In this document: in pieces, positions 5,260 through 12,320 of the stretch
Layout of the letters: each line of letters begins with the position of its first letter
Numbering within the stretch: the first letter of the stretch is position 1
The notes under the pieces: generated by a model
The model's database searches: none
What the model was told of the DNA's origin: nothing
Seen by the model: only the letters and a program-made list of their open reading frames with translations
Position numbers and translations under genes: made by a program
Assembly: GCA_002296285.1 (NCBI GenBank)
Contig: DBHX01000015.1
Coordinates: 1-20,502 of the forward strand
Reading direction: 5' to 3'
DNA from: a bacterium UBP8_UBA817
GTDB lineage: Bacteria > Margulisbacteria > Marinamargulisbacteria > UBA817
Length of the DNA stretch: 20,502 nucleotides

Positions 5260-6653
5260 ACCGTCTCCTCATCAAAACACGCCATCAGCACACCTTGTGC
5301 TTTGTTTTTTGTTTCATTGTATTCGTTTTCAGGGACCGAATCATTCACAACCCCCGCCCCCGCCTGAACCGTGTACCCGTTTTCATCCGCAATGATGGAT
5401 CGAATGGCAATGCAAAAATCCATGTCCCCATCCAAATTGAAGTACCCTACGGAACCAGAGTAAATATGGCGAGGGTCTGGCTCAACCGAATTAATGATTT
5501 CTATGGCGCGTATTTTTGGGGCCCCACTGACCGTTCCCGCAGGAAACGTGGCCTTAAACAAATCAATTGGGGTCATGTTATTTTTTAATTCTCCATCCAC
5601 ATTGGTCACCATATGGATCACATGTGAATACTTTTCAATTGACATCAATCCTGAGATTTTAACTGTATCATATTGGCATACTCGACCCAAATCATTGCGA
5701 CCTAAATCAACCAGCATGATGTGCTCTGCCACTTCCTTCTGATCATTTTTCAAATCTTCAATCAACGCATCTTCATTATCATAGGTTCTTCGGCGAGTCC
5801 CTGCAATGGGACGAACCGTCGCCACGCCATCCGTTGCCTTCACCAAAATCTCAGGCGATGACCCAATGATCTTCACGTCCCCATAATTGAAGTAAAACAT
5901 ATAAGGGGATGGATTAATGTGCCGAAGTGCTCGGTATACAGACAGTGAGTCCTTCCGGCTTTTGACCGTAAATTTTTGGGAAATAACGCCCTGAAAAATA
6001 TCTCCCTCTTTAATATGATGCTTGATTGTCTCAACCCCATCTTCAAAGTCGTCTTTTGTCCAATTGGACAACACGTCATCCCATTGAATATTGGATGGTT
6101 TTGGAATGCTTGAATGAACGCCCAATGGCATTGGCGCATCAATTTTATTTAATAAATCCTGAATTTCACGGGCCCCATCCGATTCAACCCCATTGGTAAT
6201 GGTGATGTAAATCGCTTGCTGAGCATGATCAAATACCAATAATTTTTTTGGAATTTGAAACTCAAATAATTGATTACTCTGGCGTTGAATGTCAATGGAT
6301 TCAATGGCGCCAATAACTTCCCAACTGAAATAGCCAAAAAAACCATTTTTTACTGGGGTCTCGCCCTGTTGAATATGGGTCATATTTTTATAGAATAAAT
6401 TCAAATTATTTAATGGGTCACCATCCAAGATGGCTTTTGTTCCATCTCGAAGCAAGGCCATATAATCATCGTATCCTTGGACTTTAATGAACGGCTCAAG
6501 GCCAATCATGGAATAACGACCAACGGCTTCCCCTTTTTCAACACTCTCCAAAAAAAACGCATCCACCTCATTTAATTTTAAATAGGCCGCCATGGGTGTC
6601 GTTAAATCATTGTTTAACTTCTTCGTAATGCTAAAGATTTTTATTGATTCCAC
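5256..6653 (-). CDS. trpE: Anthranilate synthase component I
   Basis: TrpE turns chorismate and ammonia into anthranilate in complex with TrpG. The 465-residue protein has the family's conserved C-terminal half: RPIAGTRRR (281-289), HIMLVDLGRNDLGR (311-324) and PAGTVSGAPK (371-380). The N-terminal FFLESVEKGEAVGRYS segment (33-48) carries the LES element linked to tryptophan feedback binding, favouring TrpE over PabB. The start is GTG at 6653, with a perfect TATAAT ending six bases upstream and no Shine-Dalgarno, so a leader peptide or attenuator upstream is excluded if that promoter is used. No other trp genes lie nearby. Confidence 0.95.
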   Translation of the reverse strand: MESIKIFSITKKLNNDLTTPMAAYLKLNEVDAFFLESVEKGEAVGRYSMIGLEPFIKVQGYDDYMALLRDGTKAILDGDPLNNLNLFYKNMTHIQQGETPVKNGFFGYFSWEVIGAIESIDIQRQSNQLFEFQIPKKLLVFDHAQQAIYITITNGVESDGAREIQDLLNKIDAPMPLGVHSSIPKPSNIQWDDVLSNWTKDDFEDGVETIKHHIKEGDIFQGVISQKFTVKSRKDSLSVYRALRHINPSPYMFYFNYGDVKIIGSSPEILVKATDGVATVRPIAGTRRRTYDNEDALIEDLKNDQKEVAEHIMLVDLGRNDLGRVCQYDTVKISGLMSIEKYSHVIHMVTNVDGELKNNMTPIDLFKATFPAGTVSGAPKIRAIEIINSVEPDPRHIYSGSVGYFNLDGDMDFCIAIRSIIADENGYTVQAGAGVVNDSVPENEYNETKNKAQGVLMACFDEETV

Positions 6654-6659
6654 AAAAAT

Positions 6660-6688
6660 ATTATATCTGAAAGCCGGGATTAGTTGAA
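6660..6688 (-). promoter_or_regulatory. trpE promoter, predicted leaderless
   Basis: On the minus strand TATAAT (6660-6665) ends six bases before the GTG start codon. A weak -35, TTCAAC (6683-6688), is 17 bp upstream. The mRNA would start at about the GTG. Confidence 0.6.
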
Positions 6689-6750
6689 TCCAAAATATAG
6701 GGTTTTTGAAATGCCCGCTTGTTTCTTAAGACATGAAACCAATGGATCAA

Positions 6751-6779
6751 TTGAAGAGCCAGAATCAATTGGGTATACT
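6751..6779 (+). promoter_or_regulatory. ileS promoter, predicted leaderless
   Basis: TTGAAG (6751-6756), a 17-bp spacer, TATACT (6774-6779), then seven bases to the ATG at 6787. It argues that the upstream in-frame ATG at 6733 is not used and leaves no space for a T-box. Confidence 0.65.
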
Positions 6780-6786
6780 TTCATGT

Positions 6787-9567
6787 ATGAGCCAAGTTAA
6801 AAATGCATTTAAAGACACCCTAAATTTACCAAAAACAGATTTCCCAATGAAAGCCAACCTCGGTCAAAATGAACCGTTACGATTAAAAAAATGGGACAAG
6901 TTAAATCTATATGAATGGTTGCAAACCAAAACCGAATCATTGCCAAAGTTCATATTTCATGATGGCCCCCCCTATGCCAATGGCTCAATTCATATTGGCC
7001 ACTTACTCAATAAAGTGTTAAAAGATTTGGTGGTTAGATCCCAAATGCTATTGGGCAAGCATTGTGCATTCACCCCAGGCTGGGATTGTCACGGGCTTCC
7101 AATTGAGCACAAAGTCCTGTCTGAACTTACCGAAGAAAAAAAACAGAAATTAGCAACGTTACCCCCCGATCAAGAACGATTGGCCATTCGCAATGAATGC
7201 AAAAAATATGCTGAAAAATTCATTAAATTGCAATCCCAACAAATGAAACGACTTCTTACTGTCGCTGATTATGACCAGCCTTATTTAACATTTCAGCCCA
7301 GTTATGAATCGAGTGTGCTAAATGTTTTTGCATCCATGGTCAAAGAAGGGTTGGTATTCAGGCAATTAAAACCCGTGCACTGGTCCATTGCCAATCAAAC
7401 CGCATTGGCTGAAGCTGAACTTGAATACATGGACAAAACATCGACAAGTGTGGCTGTAAAATTTAAAATTAATGACCATCCATTACCCATTGATGCGCCT
7501 GTATTTGCCATCATTTGGACCACCACACCTTGGACACTTCCAGCTAATCTCGCCGTTGCCTATGGGGATCAAATTGACTATGTTTTGGCCAACATCGGTG
7601 GGGACCATTGCATTGTTGCCGCCGATCGTGTGAGTTATATCCAAGAATTCACCACCATTGATAGTACGCAACCAATACCCACGGATCAATTGGCTGGCCT
7701 TGTTGCAGAACACCCTTTCATTGATCGACCATCCCCGCTGTTGGTCGCCCCATTTGTTACCACTGAGGATGGTACAGGGTTGGTGCATATTGCCCCTGGG
7801 CATGGCACCGACGATTACTTATTGGGTCAAGCCAATGGATTGGATACCTATTGCCCCGTTTTGGCCGATGGCACGTTTGATTCAACCGTCCCCGAATGGA
7901 TTCAAGGCCAGTTGATTTGGTCGGCCAATGCCATGATTGTCGACAAACTAAAGGACGTCAATTGCCTGGTTTTTCATAACGATTTTGTTCACTCTTACCC
8001 GCATGACTGGCGATCAAAAACCCCTGTTATTTTTCGAAGCACTGACCAATGGTTCATCGGGGTTGATACGCCGCTTAAAAGCACCAACCAGTCGTTGCGC
8101 GACATGGCGCTTCATTCGATTGATAACGACATTGCCTTTTACCCAGATTGGGGACAATCTCGCCTTCGCGGTATGTTAGAGGCACGGCCCGACTGGTGCA
8201 TTTCCAGGCAACGGGCGTGGGGGCTCCCAATTCCAGCATTTCAAGATGATCAGGGGAACATTTTATTAACTGAGCAAAGTGTTCGCCATATATCCTCAAA
8301 AATACATTCGGCCGGATCTGATGTTTGGTTTCGATCAACAGCTCAAGAATTATTGGATGGGTATGACCCATCGTCAGATGCCTCCGCCCCACAACCTTTT
8401 GATTGCGCCACTGCAAAAAAGTTAAATGATATTTTTGATGTCTGGTTTGAGTCTGGATCTTCATGGCATGCGGTATTAAACGAACGTCAACATGCCAGCC
8501 AAGCTGATCTTTATTTGGAAGGGTCTGATCAGCACAGGGGTTGGTTTCATTTATCGTTACTTCCATCCTTAGCGGTGAACCATTCAGCACCATTTAAAGC
8601 ATTGTTAACGCATGGCTTTATTGTGGATAAAGATGGTCGAAAAATGAGCAAATCATCCGGAAATGCACTCACGGTGGATGACATCCTTAAAAACCATGGG
8701 GCTGAAGTAACTCGATGGTGGGTTAGTTCACTCAGCTATGAAAATGATATTAAAGTGGACGCGTCATTTTTTAAGGAAGCGGGAGATTTATACCGAAAGA
8801 TTCGGAATACGATTCGTTTTTTACTCAGTAATTTATATGGGTTTTCAACAGACATTCATACGTGCTTACAAAGCGCTCAATCATTCCCCGCTGACACCAT
8901 TGATGCTTACGTATTATCGTTGTTGGATCAATTTGAAAAAACCACCCTTAACCATTACAAAAACTATCAGTTTAGAGAAGCAAATTCTGCCATTTATCAT
9001 TTTTGCAATGACACACTATCGTCTTTTTATCTATCCACTATTAAAGATCGAATGTACTGTGATGCACTGGATTCTGAACGAAGAATTCGGGCTCAAATGA
9101 CATTGCGAATTATTCTTGAAGTTTTGATTCGATTATTAACCCCAATTCTTCCGCATACCTGTGACGAGGTTATGGAATCCCTGCATGCAAATTCAGATAG
9201 CATTCAAGGCACATCCGCACTTCACATATCCTTTACCAACCCAGCCAACTGGGACCTTGTCATGGAAACAAGAAAAACCGTACAAAAAGCGTTGGAAAAT
9301 GCAAAATCAAATGGCATTGAGAATAGTTTGGATGCCGGTGTTCAGCTACCAGAATCGCTTTCCATCCGTGAATTCTTACCCGATTTGGCGGACATTTTCG
9401 GAGTCTCACGGGTTGAATTTTCCACAATTGAAACCATTGCAATTCAAGACCTAAGCGATGAACATCGTTGTGAGCGGTCCTGGAAACGCGATAAAACTGT
9501 AAAAGAGTGGCCAAACGGCGCCATTTTATCAGAAAGGGATTATCATGCCATCACACAAACCCATTGA
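6787..9567 (+). CDS. ileS: Isoleucyl-tRNA synthetase
   Basis: This class I synthetase charges tRNA-Ile and edits misactivated valine. The 926-residue length is normal. HIGH is at residues 69-72 (PYANGSIHIGH), KMSKS at 619-623 (GRKMSKSSGNA), and the CP1 editing domain lies between (WTTTPWTLPANLAVAYG). I start it at ATG 6787 because family homology begins at about NAFKDTLNLPKTDFPM and the promoter points there; an in-frame ATG at 6733 would add 18 residues. The C-terminal zinc site looks decayed: C895-E-R-S-W replaces C-x-R-C-W, and the second Cys pair is missing. The 3' end overlaps the next gene by 23 bp. Confidence 0.96.
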   Translation: MSQVKNAFKDTLNLPKTDFPMKANLGQNEPLRLKKWDKLNLYEWLQTKTESLPKFIFHDGPPYANGSIHIGHLLNKVLKDLVVRSQMLLGKHCAFTPGWDCHGLPIEHKVLSELTEEKKQKLATLPPDQERLAIRNECKKYAEKFIKLQSQQMKRLLTVADYDQPYLTFQPSYESSVLNVFASMVKEGLVFRQLKPVHWSIANQTALAEAELEYMDKTSTSVAVKFKINDHPLPIDAPVFAIIWTTTPWTLPANLAVAYGDQIDYVLANIGGDHCIVAADRVSYIQEFTTIDSTQPIPTDQLAGLVAEHPFIDRPSPLLVAPFVTTEDGTGLVHIAPGHGTDDYLLGQANGLDTYCPVLADGTFDSTVPEWIQGQLIWSANAMIVDKLKDVNCLVFHNDFVHSYPHDWRSKTPVIFRSTDQWFIGVDTPLKSTNQSLRDMALHSIDNDIAFYPDWGQSRLRGMLEARPDWCISRQRAWGLPIPAFQDDQGNILLTEQSVRHISSKIHSAGSDVWFRSTAQELLDGYDPSSDASAPQPFDCATAKKLNDIFDVWFESGSSWHAVLNERQHASQADLYLEGSDQHRGWFHLSLLPSLAVNHSAPFKALLTHGFIVDKDGRKMSKSSGNALTVDDILKNHGAEVTRWWVSSLSYENDIKVDASFFKEAGDLYRKIRNTIRFLLSNLYGFSTDIHTCLQSAQSFPADTIDAYVLSLLDQFEKTTLNHYKNYQFREANSAIYHFCNDTLSSFYLSTIKDRMYCDALDSERRIRAQMTLRIILEVLIRLLTPILPHTCDEVMESLHANSDSIQGTSALHISFTNPANWDLVMETRKTVQKALENAKSNGIENSLDAGVQLPESLSIREFLPDLADIFGVSRVEFSTIETIAIQDLSDEHRCERSWKRDKTVKEWPNGAILSERDYHAITQTH

Positions 9568-10534
9568 TTTAGTATCATTTGGAAATACCATTGTTGATAT
9601 GGAATACAAAGTTTCAGAGTCCACCCTTAAAGATTTGGGCATTGAAAAAGGATCCATGACACTGATTGATCAACAAAAGCGAAATGAGTTGCGTGCTTCG
9701 CTTGGCGACAATGTTCATTTATGCAATGGTGGATCTGCGGCCAATAGCCTCTTTGTTTCAAAGCAACTGGGCTTAAATGTTCACCATTTGGGCGTTGTTG
9801 GGTCCGACCATTTATCACAATTTGTTATTGAAGATTACCAGGCCATTGGCATTCATCAATCATTTGATCAAACAAAAATTGATGGCGACACGGGGTGTTG
9901 TTTGGTACTGATCACACCGGATGGGGAGCGAACCATGCTAACCTATTTGGGGGTCAGCAACCAATTTAAATCGGTGGATGCGCTGCTTCCATTCATTGCA
10001 GATGCGAAACAACTGTTCATTGAGGGGTATTTGGTTGCCGATGATCATTGCTATGACTTAATTTGCAACCACATTATTCCAACCGCTAAAGCACATCATA
10101 CCGACATTGCCTTCACGCTATCTGACGCTGGGTTAATTTCATTTTTTCATGATCGATTTCATGCCATCCTTCAGATGCAACTGGATATTATTTTTTGTAA
10201 TTTTCAAGAAGCCAGCACCCTTTCAAAATCAAACGATATCGATGACATTCAACTATTTTTTGCCCCATTGGCTAAAGAAACCATTGTCACTGATGGTAAA
10301 AATGGCGCGTACATCATCCATTCAACAGGAATGACACATTGCCCAACAACCCCCATTCAACCCATCGATACCACGGGTGCAGGCGATGCCTTTGCTGGCA
10401 CCTACCTTGCGCAAAAGTCGCAAACAACGTCCATTGAAGTGGCGGCTAAAAAAGCCAATGAAATTTCATCGGTTGTAATCTCTAATTTTGGGGCACGCCC
10501 ACTGGGACTCGTGAATCATTTAATCTCAAATTAA
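9545..10534 (+). CDS. PfkB-family kinase, probably adenosine kinase
   Basis: The 329-residue ribokinase-fold protein has the N-terminal GNTIVDMEYKV segment, the substrate-binding NGGSAANSLF (61-70), and the C-terminal DTTGAGDAFAGTY (275-287) with catalytic Asp281. The N-terminal block and the following GSMTLID resemble bacterial and eukaryotic adenosine kinases more than sugar kinases. That role would fit the ahcY gene in this window, since S-adenosylhomocysteine hydrolysis releases adenosine. Substrate assignment is inference; another nucleoside or sugar is possible. ATG 9545 lies inside the end of ileS and has an AAAGGGAT Shine-Dalgarno (about 9537-9541), so it is translated as the second gene of an ileS operon. 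Its stop overlaps the coaX stop at TTAA 10531-10534. Confidence 0.85.
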   Translation: MPSHKPIDLVSFGNTIVDMEYKVSESTLKDLGIEKGSMTLIDQQKRNELRASLGDNVHLCNGGSAANSLFVSKQLGLNVHHLGVVGSDHLSQFVIEDYQAIGIHQSFDQTKIDGDTGCCLVLITPDGERTMLTYLGVSNQFKSVDALLPFIADAKQLFIEGYLVADDHCYDLICNHIIPTAKAHHTDIAFTLSDAGLISFFHDRFHAILQMQLDIIFCNFQEASTLSKSNDIDDIQLFFAPLAKETIVTDGKNGAYIIHSTGMTHCPTTPIQPIDTTGAGDAFAGTYLAQKSQTTSIEVAAKKANEISSVVISNFGARPLGLVNHLISN

Positions 10535-11253
10535 TTGGATACGTTTAATTTGGCGTGCAAGATTCTTAGTCCATCAAACTGCAAGTCTCGCTCATATATA
10601 TCGTGATCAATGTATGGAAGCAAGGCACTTGGAATTCCCCCGGTGATAATTGTTGAAATATTTTTTTCACCTTTCTTGATTTCCTTTTGGATGCCATTGA
10701 TCATTTTGATGGTCCCATAAAATAATCCCGATGCCATGGCACCTTTTGTTGACTGACCAATAACGCTTGGTTTTTGATGAGGAAAGTCAACCAAGGGAAG
10801 TTGCTCCGCCCCTTGAAATAATGCATCTCTTATCATTTGAAACCCTGGAACAATAACACCGCCCAAATACTCCCCATTTTTTTTGACCCGACAAAATGTG
10901 ACCACGGTGCCAATATCAATAATAATGGCATTGGCGTTCCATCGATGCTGTACTGCCACCGCATTGACCAGTCGATCAATGCCAACACTTGTAAAGGGTT
11001 TAACAAGAACCTTTAAATCTAAAAAATGCTCATGCGTCAAAAAATAGGCCTTTGAAGCCGCCAGTTCTTGAATTTTTTCATTGAGGCTTGGAACAACTGA
11101 GGATATCAAGTATTGTTTGATCTTCAATTGGGCAAAAAACAAGGCCAATGATCGAGGATCTGTTCCGAGAGTGCATGAATATGCCTCTGTTTTCCCCTTA
11201 AATACCTTCGCTTTTAAGGATGTGTTCCCAATATCAACTAGCGCGTAGCTCAT
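10531..11253 (-). CDS. coaX: Type III pantothenate kinase
   Basis: CoaX phosphorylates pantothenate in the first step of CoA synthesis and is feedback-insensitive, unlike CoaA. The 240-residue ASKHA-fold protein shows DIGNTSLK (7-14) as phosphate-binding motif, GIDRLVNA (91-98), DIGTVVTF (113-120) and LGGVIVPGF (130-138). The N-terminal MSYALVDIGNT fits the family start at ATG 11253. A near-perfect TTGACA -35 and a weak -10 end six bases before the ATG, so the transcript is probably leaderless. The gene lies downstream of a 47-codon small gene on the same strand and converges on the PfkB-family gene with a 4-bp overlap. Confidence 0.95.
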   Translation of the reverse strand: MSYALVDIGNTSLKAKVFKGKTEAYSCTLGTDPRSLALFFAQLKIKQYLISSVVPSLNEKIQELAASKAYFLTHEHFLDLKVLVKPFTSVGIDRLVNAVAVQHRWNANAIIIDIGTVVTFCRVKKNGEYLGGVIVPGFQMIRDALFQGAEQLPLVDFPHQKPSVIGQSTKGAMASGLFYGTIKMINGIQKEIKKGEKNISTIITGGIPSALLPYIDHDIYERDLQFDGLRILHAKLNVSN

Positions 11254-11259
11254 TCAACC

Positions 11260-11288
11260 ATGATTGATGGATTAAATTAACTTGTCAA
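11260..11288 (-). promoter_or_regulatory. coaX promoter, predicted leaderless
   Basis: On the minus strand TTGACA (11283-11288), a 17-bp spacer, AATCAT (11260-11265), six bases, then ATG 11253. The -35 hexamer contains the TGA stop codon of the upstream small gene. Confidence 0.55.
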
Positions 11289-11428
11289 TTAAATGATATG
11301 TTTTTATACAAATCACCCAATAATTGATTAATTGTTTCATCATTTTTCTCGATGCCCTCTACTGTAAAGAAAAACAACTCTCCTAAGACAATGACATAAC
11401 TTAAAATGAATAAGTGATCTTTATCCAT
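11285..11428 (-). CDS. Small hydrophobic-amphipathic protein, 47 residues
   Basis: ATG at 11428 follows one of the strongest Shine-Dalgarno sequences in the window, AGGAGG (11433-11438), with a four-base gap, and a perfect TATAAT (11444-11449) stands just upstream. The product starts MDKDHLFILSYVIVLGELFF and ends LLGDLYKNISFN: a hydrophobic stretch of about residues 6-22 (possible short membrane helix) followed by an acidic, probably helical tail. I recognise no family. The stop codon sits inside the coaX -35 hexamer, so read-through would place the two in one transcript. The gene is divergent from miaA. Function unknown; a small membrane or regulatory peptide is possible. The signals, not homology, are the evidence. 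Confidence 0.6.
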   Translation of the reverse strand: MDKDHLFILSYVIVLGELFFFTVEGIEKNDETINQLLGDLYKNISFN

Positions 11429-11431
11429 AAC

Positions 11432-11449
11432 CCCTCCTATTCTATTATA
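11432..11449 (-). promoter_or_regulatory. -10 box and Shine-Dalgarno of the 47-residue gene
   Basis: TATAAT (11444-11449) and AGGAGG (11433-11438) are both on the minus strand just before ATG 11428. The leader would be only about ten bases long. No well-spaced -35 is seen; TTGATG (11472-11477) is 22 bp away. Confidence 0.5.
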
Positions 11450-11460
11450 CCCATTTTATG

Positions 11461-11471
11461 TATAATATAAT
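11461..11471 (+). promoter_or_regulatory. Possible miaA promoter -10 (overlapping TATAAT pair)
   Basis: Two overlapping TATAAT sequences (11461-11466 and 11466-11471) lie 18-23 bp before the miaA ATG. No matching -35 is clear and no Shine-Dalgarno follows, so the leader would be about 12-17 bases. miaA does not fit the six-base rule seen at other first genes. Confidence 0.35.
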
Positions 11472-11489
11472 CATCAATTTTACTTTGTT

Positions 11490-12320
11490 ATGAGCCAAAA
11501 AACACATGTCATTATCGGTCCAACAGCGAGCGGAAAATCAGACTTAAGCATTGAAATCGCAGAGAAACAATCCGCCGAAATAATCTCCGCAGATGCATTC
11601 CAAGTTTACAAAGAATTTAATATTGGTACCGGAAAATTAACACACACTGAAATGAAGGGGATACGGCACCATTTAATTGACATATGTGAACCAACCCAAG
11701 CATTTTCAGTCCAACTCTTCTTAGATAAGGTATCCGAAGTTTTTAAGTCAAATTCCGGCCCACTCATTATTTGCGGAGGAAGTGCCATGTACATCAAGGC
11801 ATTGTTGTATGGGTACCACCCTTTACAACGACTTCCTATCGATCAACGGCCACAGGGCGACCCCAAAGATCTTTGGAATCAACTTAAAGCCATTGACCCA
11901 ATACTTGCGGATAAAACCCCCTATCAAAACATGCCCCGTGTTCAACGGTATTTAGAGCTTCATGAGATTTATCACGTACCGCCATCAAAGTTATTCTCAT
12001 CGACGCCACTCGACACATCAAAATATAAAGTCACTGGTATTTTGATCGAAAAAGAACCATTGAAAGATCGGATTAATGAGAGGGTTCATCAAATGATTAC
12101 GAAAGGATTGGTTGACGAAGTGAAATATTTAATGGAAAAATACGATATCACATCCCCTGCATTTCAAGCAATTGGATATAAAGAAGTCATTCAATACTTC
12201 AAGAAACAATATGATAAAGACACAATGATTCAAAAAATAAAACAGCACTCATATCAATATGCCAAGCGTCAAATGACTTGGTTTAGGACGTTTGACAATG
12301 TTCAATGGATTTCTAAATAA
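11490..12320 (+). CDS. miaA: tRNA dimethylallyltransferase MiaA
   Basis: MiaA adds a dimethylallyl group to A37 of tRNAs that read codons starting with U. The P-loop GPTASGKSDL is at residues 9-18, followed by the tRNA/DMAPP segment DAFQVYKEFNIGTGK, HHLIDICEP, GGSAMYIKALLYG and QAIGYKEV, with the final RQMTWFR typical of the C-terminus. At 276 residues it is slightly shorter than the usual 300 or so. The usual DSxQVY motif reads DAFQVY here. It is the first of six overlapping genes; its last 23 bp overlap the pgpH-like start. Confidence 0.93.
   Translation: MSQKTHVIIGPTASGKSDLSIEIAEKQSAEIISADAFQVYKEFNIGTGKLTHTEMKGIRHHLIDICEPTQAFSVQLFLDKVSEVFKSNSGPLIICGGSAMYIKALLYGYHPLQRLPIDQRPQGDPKDLWNQLKAIDPILADKTPYQNMPRVQRYLELHEIYHVPPSKLFSSTPLDTSKYKVTGILIEKEPLKDRINERVHQMITKGLVDEVKYLMEKYDITSPAFQAIGYKEVIQYFKKQYDKDTMIQKIKQHSYQYAKRQMTWFRTFDNVQWISK

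Noticed and set aside
6733..6786. Upstream ATG of ileS adding 18 residues
   Set aside because: It precedes the best promoter (6751-6779), lacks a Shine-Dalgarno, and the added residues do not match the usual IleRS N-terminus.
6654..6786. trp leader peptide/attenuator or T-box in the trpE-ileS intergenic region
   Set aside because: No run of Trp codons, no T-box motif and no terminator hairpin; both promoters predict transcripts starting at the start codons.
8075..8593. 172-codon minus-strand frame inside ileS
   Set aside because: It lies fully within strongly conserved ileS and its translation is not protein-like.
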